Shown here in pieces: positions 6,940-11,022 of a stretch of 11,022 nucleotides of DNA. Positions within the stretch are counted from its first letter, which is position 1. Each line of letters begins with the position of its first letter. The notes under the pieces are model-generated. The model did not search any database. It was not told where the DNA came from and saw nothing but the letters and a program-made list of their open reading frames with translations. The stretch comes from JAVBMU01 sp031552185 (GTDB taxonomy: Bacteria > Actinomycetota > Actinomycetes > Actinomycetales > Cellulomonadaceae): contig JAVBMU010000112.1 of the NCBI GenBank assembly GCA_031552185.1, positions 1-11,022 on the forward strand, in the 5' to 3' direction. The position numbers and the translations under genes were made by a program.

Positions 6940-7011
6940 TCGACCTCCTGTGCCCTGGAGTATCCGGACCGTTGCGAGTCGCCCGAAATCCGCCGGATCA
7001 CGGGCACGAGA

Positions 7012-7034
7012 CGTCCCGGTGGACGCAAACGTCC
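7012..7034. promoter_or_regulatory. Three alternating inverted half-sites in the ktrB/acuC divergent region
   Basis: CGTCC (7012-7016), GGACG (7021-7025) and CGTCC (7030-7034) alternate in orientation at a regular 9-nt spacing, separated by CGGT and CAAA. Each adjacent pair is a perfect 5-bp inverted repeat with a 4-nt gap. This is the sort of pattern bound by a dimeric repressor with overlapping sites, and it lies between two divergent starts. I do not recognise the regulator, and short GC-rich dyads are common at this base composition. Confidence 0.3.
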
Positions 7035-7079
7035 TGCGGCAACTTTGCCACGACGTGCCTACAGGCGTCGCAGGCGCGC

Positions 7080-7085
7080 TACCGT
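7080..7085 (+). promoter_or_regulatory. Candidate -10 element for a leaderless acuC transcript
   Basis: TACCGT fits the actinobacterial -10 pattern TANNNT and ends 5 nt before the ATG at 7091, which would place the transcription start at or next to the A of the start codon. No Shine-Dalgarno sequence is seen before this ATG, consistent with a leaderless mRNA. No good -35 box is found at the usual spacing, so this rests on the -10 alone. Confidence 0.35.
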
Positions 7086-7090
7086 GAATT

Positions 7091-8323
7091 ATGAACAACG
7101 GCAGTTCGGCCTCATCAACGGAGACGAAGGCGGACGTCACGTCGAGCCCGGCGACGGCGCCGGTGCGGGTCGTGTGGGACCGGGAACTCCTTCGCTATGA
7201 CTTCGGCCCGGTGCATCCGATGGCCCCGACCAGGCTGGACCTGACCATGCGGTTGGTCGAGGAACTGGGCCTGCTGGATCGGCCCGGCATCGAACTGGTC
7301 CAGGCCCCGATCGTCGACGATGAGGTCTTGGCGACGGTGCATGAACCCGAGTACATCGCGGCGGTGCGGGCCGCGTCGCACGGGGTGATCGACCCGGCGC
7401 GCGGCCTGGGCACGGAGGACGACCCCGTCTTCGACGGCATGCACGAGGCGGCGGCGCGGATTGTCGGGGGCTCCTATGAGGCCGCGGGGGCGCTGTGGTC
7501 CGGCGCGGCGAGTCACGCCGTGAATATCGCGGGCGGGATGCACCACGCAAAGCCGGGCGCGGCGTCGGGATTCTGTATCTACAACGACTCCGCCGTGGCG
7601 ATCAAGCGCCTCCTGGCCGAGGGCGCCGAGCGGGTCGCCTACGTGGACCTCGACGCCCACCACGGCGACGGCGTCGAAGCGGTGTTCTGGGACGACCCGC
7701 GCGTCCTGACGGTCTCGGTGCATCAGAACGGGGCGACGCTGTTCCCCGGAACCGGCAGCCCGATGGACGTCGGCGAGGGGGCCGCCGCCGGCACGGCGGT
7801 GAATCTGGCCCTGCCGCCGCGCACGGACTCGGCCCGCTGGCTGCGGGCGATCGACGCCATCGTCCCCGCGGTGATCTCCGCCTTCCGGCCGGATGTCCTG
7901 GTCACCCAGCACGGCTGCGACTCCCACTCGGAGGACCCGCTGTCCGACCTGCGCGTCTGCGTGGGTGCGCAACGCAAGGCGGCGGCATGGATGCACGACT
8001 TGGCGCACAAGTACTGCGCGGGGCGCTGGCTCGCCGTCGGCGGCGGGGGCTACGCGGTGGCGCGGGTGGTGCCGCTGAGTTGGACCTGCCTGGTCGCCGA
8101 CGTGATCCACACCCCGATCGAGGGCGCGATGCAGGTCCCGCAGTCGTGGCGCGAGTACGTCGAGGAGACGGCGCCGGTGTATGCGCCGGAGGACTTCGGC
8201 GACGAGGTGGTGCACCGGCCGTGGTCGGCCGGCTACGATCCGGGCGACGACGTCGACCGCACCGTGCTCGCCACCCGACGCTCGGTGTTCCCCCTCCTCG
8301 GCCTCGACCCGCACTACGACTGA
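7091..8323 (+). CDS. acuC: AcuC-type class I histone-deacetylase-fold protein
   Basis: A 410-residue zinc-dependent deacylase of the arginase/HDAC fold. Bacterial AcuC proteins remove acetyl groups from lysines, classically activating acetyl-CoA synthetase. Visible active-site parts: tandem histidines H151-H152 in GGMHHAKPG; zinc ligands D188 and H190 in YVDLDAHHGDG; third ligand D277 in QHGCDSHSEDPL; and catalytic tyrosine Y321 in GGGGY. All key residues are present, so it should be active. The first 25 residues are Ser/Thr/Ala-rich and probably disordered before the fold begins at VRVVWD. The start is the ATG at 7091, with no ribosome site and a TANNNT box just upstream (leaderless). No acetyl-CoA synthetase or acetyltransferase gene is in the window, so the substrate is not shown; acetylpolyamine amidohydrolases share the fold but match the motif context less well. 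Confidence 0.88.
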   Translation: MNNGSSASSTETKADVTSSPATAPVRVVWDRELLRYDFGPVHPMAPTRLDLTMRLVEELGLLDRPGIELVQAPIVDDEVLATVHEPEYIAAVRAASHGVIDPARGLGTEDDPVFDGMHEAAARIVGGSYEAAGALWSGAASHAVNIAGGMHHAKPGAASGFCIYNDSAVAIKRLLAEGAERVAYVDLDAHHGDGVEAVFWDDPRVLTVSVHQNGATLFPGTGSPMDVGEGAAAGTAVNLALPPRTDSARWLRAIDAIVPAVISAFRPDVLVTQHGCDSHSEDPLSDLRVCVGAQRKAAAWMHDLAHKYCAGRWLAVGGGGYAVARVVPLSWTCLVADVIHTPIEGAMQVPQSWREYVEETAPVYAPEDFGDEVVHRPWSAGYDPGDDVDRTVLATRRSVFPLLGLDPHYD

Positions 8324-8414
8324 GCCCGATGACGCCCGAAGCCTCGGATGCGAGTACTCTTGGCCTCGGACTTCTCTCGTGTTGGTCGACGCACGATCAA
8401 CCGTGGACCACGCA

Positions 8415-8430
8415 CGGCCGGTTCCGGCCG
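8415..8430. promoter_or_regulatory. 16-nt palindrome upstream of the bS22 gene
   Basis: CGGCCGG TT CCGGCCG is a 7-bp perfect inverted repeat with a 2-nt centre, ending 25 nt before the bS22 ATG. It could be an operator, a leader stem controlling this very short ribosomal gene, or a weak stem terminating acuC. No T-tract follows. The rest of the 8324-8455 gap holds nothing I can assign with confidence. Confidence 0.3.
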
Positions 8431-8455
8431 CGCACCGACCAGCAAGCGAGGACGT

Positions 8456-8554
8456 ATGGGTTCCGTCATCAAGAAGCGCCGCAAGCGCATGGCGAAGAAG
8501 AAGCACCGCAAGCTGCTGCGCAAGACTCGCCACCAGCGGCGTAACAAGAAGTAG
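8456..8554 (+). CDS. 30S ribosomal protein bS22 (AURKAIP1/COX24-domain miniprotein)
   Basis: A 32-residue, extremely basic protein that starts MGSVIKKRRKRMAKKKH and ends RRNKK. It contains 10 Lys and 9 Arg. It nearly matches the 33-residue mycobacterial protein found on the small ribosomal subunit near the decoding centre (bS22; Rv0500B in M. tuberculosis, from memory), also annotated as AURKAIP1/COX24-domain protein. The start is the ATG at 8456, with GAGG at 8448-8451 upstream. An in-frame ATG at 8348 would give 68 residues, but the extra part has no family resemblance. It stands alone between acuC and a hairpin terminator, so it is probably monocistronic. Automated gene callers often miss it because of its size. 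Confidence 0.92.
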   Translation: MGSVIKKRRKRMAKKKHRKLLRKTRHQRRNKK

Positions 8555-8579
8555 GGTTCGGGCCGCGGCCCAGCCGCTG

Positions 8580-8627
8580 CACCCCATGAGTCCGATCGGC
8601 CGAATATCGGCCGACGGCCGTGGGGTG
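8580..8627 (+). terminator. Long hairpin terminator after bS22
   Basis: CACCCCA (8580-8586) pairs with TGGGGTG (8621-8627), and inside it TCGGCCGA (8596-8603) pairs with an identical self-complementary TCGGCCGA (8607-8614) across an ATA loop. Between them CCG/CGG adds three pairs, leaving small internal bulges. The structure starts 25 nt after the bS22 stop and is followed by TTCTGCG, only a weak T-run. Because the HAD gene converges on it, it may serve transcripts from both sides. Confidence 0.65.
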
Positions 8628-8697
8628 TTCTGCGTGCCGGATCTGCCTGCCATGGCATCCGGTGGACCCGGTGTCAGGACCGCATGAAAGGCGTCGC

Positions 8698-9495
8698 CTA
8701 CCGGCCGCGCAGGGCGCGGCGCAGCGACCGCAGAATGAGGCTCGCCGCCCAGGCCCCCCCTGCCAGGCTGGCCGTGTGCATCGACGTCCGGGTCAGCCGG
8801 CGCCGTCGGCCGCGGAACTCGCGGATGGGCCAGCCCACGTCCTGGGCGTGCCGGCGCAGGCGTCCGTCCGGGTTGATCGGGCACGGATGGCCGACGGCCT
8901 CCATCATCGTGACGTCGTTGAGCGAGTCGCCGTAGGCGTACGAACGCTCGAGGTCGATCCCCTCCGCGGCGGCCAGCGCGCGGACCGCGGCGGCCTTGTT
9001 CGGGCCGTGCATCAAGGGGCCGACGAGTTCGCCGGTGTAGAAGCCGTTCTCGTGCTTGGCCACGGTGCACAGCGCGCCCGTGACGCCGAGCCGGCTGGCG
9101 ATCAACTCGCCGATCTCTGCCGGCGTGGCCGAGACGAACCAGACCTGGTGTCCGGCCGCGAGGTGGTCGTCGATCAACCGTCGCGTGCCGTCGTAGATCC
9201 GCAGCGAGAGGACCTGCTCCCACACCTCGTCGCCGACCGCGGTGACCTCGGCCACGGAGTGGCCGGCGATCAGGGAGAGGGCCCGGGTCCGAATCCGCTG
9301 GATGCGGCGGGCGTTCTCACCCGAGGCGAGGTAGCGGCTCTGGTGGTAGGCAAAGATGAGGAGGTCCCTGGACCGCACAAAGCCCGCCCGGCGCAGCGCG
9401 AGCGCGAGGTGGAAGGAGGACGTGCCACGGATCACCGTGTTGTCGACATCGAAAAAAGCCGCCGTGACGTGGTCGGACGATCCGGGCGTCGGCAT
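8698..9495 (-). CDS. HAD-IB family phosphatase, SerB1-like
   Basis: A 265-residue hydrolase of the haloacid dehalogenase superfamily, subfamily IB, related to phosphoserine phosphatase. Motif I is FFDVDNTVIRG, with nucleophile D16 and acid/base D18; motif II is WFVSATPAE; the motif III lysine is in PNKAAAV; motif IV is YGDSLND. The cap region between motifs I and II is helical and Arg-rich (RRIQRIRTRA). The C-terminus has a weakly hydrophobic stretch (ASLAGGAWAASLILRSL) with a basic tail, often seen in the actinobacterial SerB1/CicA-like group and possibly membrane-associated. I chose the ATG at 9495 because a TAGAGT -10 box lies 7 nt upstream, fitting a leaderless mRNA; the ATG at 9519 would add eight residues and overlap the promoter. 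The true substrate (phosphoserine, a lipid phosphate or another) cannot be read from the sequence. Confidence 0.87.
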   Translation of the reverse strand: MPTPGSSDHVTAAFFDVDNTVIRGTSSFHLALALRRAGFVRSRDLLIFAYHQSRYLASGENARRIQRIRTRALSLIAGHSVAEVTAVGDEVWEQVLSLRIYDGTRRLIDDHLAAGHQVWFVSATPAEIGELIASRLGVTGALCTVAKHENGFYTGELVGPLMHGPNKAAAVRALAAAEGIDLERSYAYGDSLNDVTMMEAVGHPCPINPDGRLRRHAQDVGWPIREFRGRRRRLTRTSMHTASLAGGAWAASLILRSLRRALRGR

Positions 9496-9502
9496 ACCGA
9501 TA

Positions 9503-9531
9503 ACTCTAGCTCTGCACATAGGCTGTGCGAA
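9503..9531 (-). promoter_or_regulatory. Candidate promoter for the HAD phosphatase gene
   Basis: On the minus strand TTCGCA (9531-9526) and TAGAGT (9508-9503) are separated by 17 nt and resemble -35 and -10 elements (4 of 6 matches to TTGACA; the -10 fits TANNNT). The ATG at 9495 begins 8 nt after the -10, so transcription would start at or next to it. The -35 overlaps the start codon of the divergent glutaredoxin-like gene. Confidence 0.45.
9519..9524 (+). promoter_or_regulatory. Candidate -10 element for a leaderless glutaredoxin-like transcript
   Basis: TAGGCT fits TANNNT and is followed by 6 nt and then the ATG at 9531, so the predicted transcript starts on the start codon. No ribosome site and no clear -35 box are seen. 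The element overlaps the spacer of the opposing HAD promoter, so RNA polymerase could not occupy both at once. Confidence 0.4.
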
Positions 9532-9833
9532 TGACTGTACCCGCGGACGCCGGACCCTCAGCCCCCTCGGCCCAGTCGCGCGTCGTGCTCTACGGGCGCA
9601 CGCCGTGCGGATTGTGCGACGAGGCGCGCTCGATCGTCTCTATGGTGTGCACGGACGCCGGGGTGGATTGGGTCGAGGTGAATATCGACGCGCCGGGCGC
9701 CGACCCGGCGCTGGCGGCGAAGTACGGGAACTACGTGCCGGTCGTCACCGTCGACGACGTTCAGATCGGTTTTTGGACGATCGATCCGGCCCGGCTGGTC
9801 CGCGCCATCGGCGAAAGTGCGCGCCGGCGGTAG
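9531..9833 (+). CDS. Glutaredoxin-like thioredoxin-fold protein
   Basis: A 100-residue thioredoxin-fold protein of the glutaredoxin-like (DUF836-type) group found in Actinobacteria, similar in kind and position to M. tuberculosis Rv0508 as I remember it. The redox motif is CGLC (C26, C29) in LYGRTPCGLCDEAR after the first beta strand. The cis-proline that faces the disulfide is P70 in YVPVVTVD. The first 16 residues are Ala/Pro/Ser-rich. The fold ends in WTIDPARLVRAIG. No partner protein is visible. The ATG at 9531 is preferred to a GTG at 9525, because the -10 box at 9519-9524 would place the transcript start on the ATG. It is followed 118 nt later by rex on the same strand, a redox pairing common in actinomycetes. 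Confidence 0.85.
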   Translation: MTVPADAGPSAPSAQSRVVLYGRTPCGLCDEARSIVSMVCTDAGVDWVEVNIDAPGADPALAAKYGNYVPVVTVDDVQIGFWTIDPARLVRAIGESARRR

Positions 9834-9886
9834 CGAACGGCGCCGGCAGAATCCAACCCAGCGCCGGCCGGTCGCGAATCTTGGGG

Positions 9887-9919
9887 ATGACCTGCGGGTC
9901 CCCCGACCGATACGGTTGG
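9887..9919 (+). promoter_or_regulatory. Candidate rex promoter overlapping a dyad
   Basis: ATGACC (9887-9892) and TACGGT (9911-9916), 18 nt apart, resemble -35 and -10 boxes and would give a leader of about 30 nt for rex. The -10 sits inside the imperfect dyad CCGACCG-ATA-CGGTTGG (9903-9919; seven pairs, one G-T). The dyad does not match the known Rex operator pattern TTGTGAA-N4-TTCACAA, so it is not evidence of autoregulation. Confidence 0.35.
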
Positions 9920-9951
9920 TTCGGCGTCGAGCAGACTTGGGGGCTGATGAC

Positions 9952-10647
9952 GTGGCGGAGTCGACGGGGACCGGCTCGAACGAAGCGCTGGCACACGCTG
10001 CCATACCCGCGGCGACGGTGGCGCGGCTGCCCTTCTACCTGCGCGCCCTGCGCGAACTTGTCACCCGGGGGGTGACGACGACGTCGTCGGGCGAATTGGC
10101 GACGCTGTCCGGGGTGGGGTCCGCCCAGTTGCGCAAGGACCTGTCCTTCCTCGGGTCCTTCGGCACCCGGGGCGTCGGGTACGACGTCGACACGCTCGCC
10201 GGATCCATCACCCGGGTCCTCGGGGTCGAGGAGGAGCACCGGCTGGCGATCATCGGGATCGGCAAGCTCGGGCACGCCCTGGCGAACTACTCCGGGTACG
10301 TGGCCCGGGGCTTCCAGGTGGTGTCGCTGCTGGACGCGGAGCCCGAGGTGATCGGCACCCGCACCGGTGGGCTGGTCATCGAGTCGATCGAGGCGCTGGA
10401 GGAGGTCGTTGCCCGCGAGGGTGTGACGATGGTGATCCTCGCGACGCCCGCCGAGCATTCCCAGGCCGTGGCCGACCGGGTGGTGGCGGCCGGGGTCAAG
10501 GAGATTCTGAACTTCGCGCCGTGTGCGCTGCAGGTGCCGTACGACGTGTTCGTGCGCGGGGTGGATGTCGGCTCGGAACTGCAGATTCTGGCGTTCCACG
10601 CGCAGGCGCGGGCGCTCGCGAACCGGGCCGGCAGACGCCGGCGCTGA
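9952..10647 (+). CDS. rex: Redox-sensing transcriptional repressor Rex
   Basis: A 231-residue homodimeric repressor that senses the NADH/NAD+ ratio: NADH binding releases it from operators, derepressing respiratory and fermentative genes. The N-terminal winged helix spans about 18-80 (IPAATVARLPFYLRAL, then SGVGSAQLRKDLSFLGSFG and GTRGVGYDV, the wing). The Rossmann domain has GIGKLG (102-107), D128 in SLLDAEP for the NADH ribose, and ATPAEHSQAVADR. A C-terminal helix (ELQILAFHAQARALANRAG) swaps between subunits. The GTG at 9952 is chosen; it has G-rich sequence 10 nt upstream but no strong ribosome site, and an in-frame TTG at 9937 is possible. In Streptomyces rex leads an operon with hemACD; here the 375 nt after rex hold repeats and no hemA start within the window. 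Confidence 0.94.
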   Translation: MAESTGTGSNEALAHAAIPAATVARLPFYLRALRELVTRGVTTTSSGELATLSGVGSAQLRKDLSFLGSFGTRGVGYDVDTLAGSITRVLGVEEEHRLAIIGIGKLGHALANYSGYVARGFQVVSLLDAEPEVIGTRTGGLVIESIEALEEVVAREGVTMVILATPAEHSQAVADRVVAAGVKEILNFAPCALQVPYDVFVRGVDVGSELQILAFHAQARALANRAGRRRR

Positions 10648-10747
10648 ACCTGCCTCGCGCGCGGCACCTCTGCCGCCGCCGCCGTCGAAGCGCGCTCATC
10701 CGGCCGGAGCGCGGACGAAGCACAGGTACCACGCCCGAGGTGAGATG

Positions 10748-10960
10748 TCGCCAACGAACGAGAGGTGCGGCCCGCGAACGAGAGGTGCGGCCCGCGAACG
10801 AGAGGTGCGGCCCGCGAACGAGAGGTCTCGGGCGCCGGACCGACCGATTCGCGACGTTTAGCCTCTACCTCGTCGGCGATACCTCTATCTCGTTGGCGAT
10901 ACCTCTATCTCGTTCGACAAACCTCTATCTCGCGCGCACTACCTCCGCCTCTCGCGCGGC
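10748..10960. repeat. Bipartite 20-nt repeat array, four forward then five inverted units
   Basis: GAACGAGAGGTGCGGCCCGC repeats in perfect 20-nt tandem at 10756, 10776 and 10796, and a fourth copy at 10816 diverges after GAACGAGAGGT. After a 25-nt centre, units of the opposite orientation follow at 10861, 10881, 10901, 10921 and 10941, the clearest being ACCTCTATCTCGTTGGCGAT. The reverse complement of that unit matches 10748-10766 at 16 of 19 positions. A further inverted-type unit at 10654-10674, just after the rex stop, shares CTCGCGCGC and ACCTC with the end of the array. The 20-nt period is not a multiple of three, which argues against coding. Nothing else is seen in 10648-10747 or 10961-11022. 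Confidence 0.88.
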
Positions 10961-11022
10961 GGTCACCGTCACCCGCGCCCCACGGCAGAACCCTCGCCGG
11001 CCGCCCGGAAACCACCCCCGCA

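Noticed and set aside
6940..7090. c-di-AMP (ydaO-type) riboswitch upstream of the K+ uptake operon
   Set aside because: The strong ribosome site lies next to the start and I could not recognise the conserved riboswitch core in the 151-bp gap.
7115..9223. A 702-residue minus-strand frame across acuC and bS22
   Set aside because: It is antisense to clearly recognisable proteins with intact active-site motifs; long antisense frames are expected at this GC content.
9834..9951. Rex operator for autoregulation
   Set aside because: No sequence close to TTGTGAA-N4-TTCACAA is present; the dyad at 9903-9919 has a different sequence.
10523..10861. A 112-residue plus-strand frame through the forward repeats
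   Set aside because: It begins inside rex in another frame; the 20-nt unit changes frame at every copy, so the apparent protein has no consistent repeat.
10748..10960. CRISPR array
   Set aside because: Units abut with no unique spacers, the unit is only 20 nt, orientation switches midway, and no cas gene is nearby.

Overview
The window comes from the chromosome of a high-GC Gram-positive bacterium, an actinomycete. Three things point there: very high GC throughout, with near-exclusive G/C third codon positions; GTG starts; and a compact group of genes typical of actinobacterial chromosomes (the 32-residue ribosomal protein bS22, an SerB1-like HAD-IB phosphatase, a glutaredoxin-like protein and the redox repressor Rex). 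From memory, Mycobacterium tuberculosis has a related order (Rv0500B, serB1, Rv0508, hemA). I cannot place it at family level.

Left part (1-4414). An extremely C-rich low-complexity stretch (1-228) precedes a translationally coupled three-gene operon, ytfR-ytfT-yjfF, with both junctions as ATGA overlaps. It encodes the double ATPase and the two permeases of a sugar ABC importer that most resembles the Enterobacteria galactofuranose system. The substrate-binding protein is not in the window and probably lies just to the left. Next comes a small secreted protein with a signal peptide, a Gly-rich linker and a C-terminal LPLTG-type sortase signal.

Middle part (4415-6939, minus strand). A Ktr/Trk potassium uptake pair: ktrB (channel-like membrane subunit) followed by ktrA (RCK regulatory subunit). 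A G-rich 42-nt tandem duplication lies in the spacer between them.

Right part (7091-10647). A divergent acuC-type deacetylase, then the bS22 gene with a strong hairpin after it. A minus-strand HAD-IB phosphatase is then divergent from a glutaredoxin-like gene, separated by only 35 bp that seem to hold two overlapping promoters for leaderless mRNAs. rex follows. Rex and the thioredoxin-fold protein suggest a redox theme; the other genes are housekeeping.

The most unusual feature is non-coding. After rex (about 10748-10960) there are four forward and then five inverted copies of a 20-nt unit sharing a GAGAGGT / ACCTCTATCTCG core. A smaller array of the same family, with the same 20-nt period and the same forward-then-inverted layout, lies between the convergent LPLTG-protein and ktrA genes (4594-4685). 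This looks like a dispersed intergenic repeat family built on long inverted structures. I see no tRNA, rRNA, CRISPR array, insertion sequence or recognisable riboswitch.
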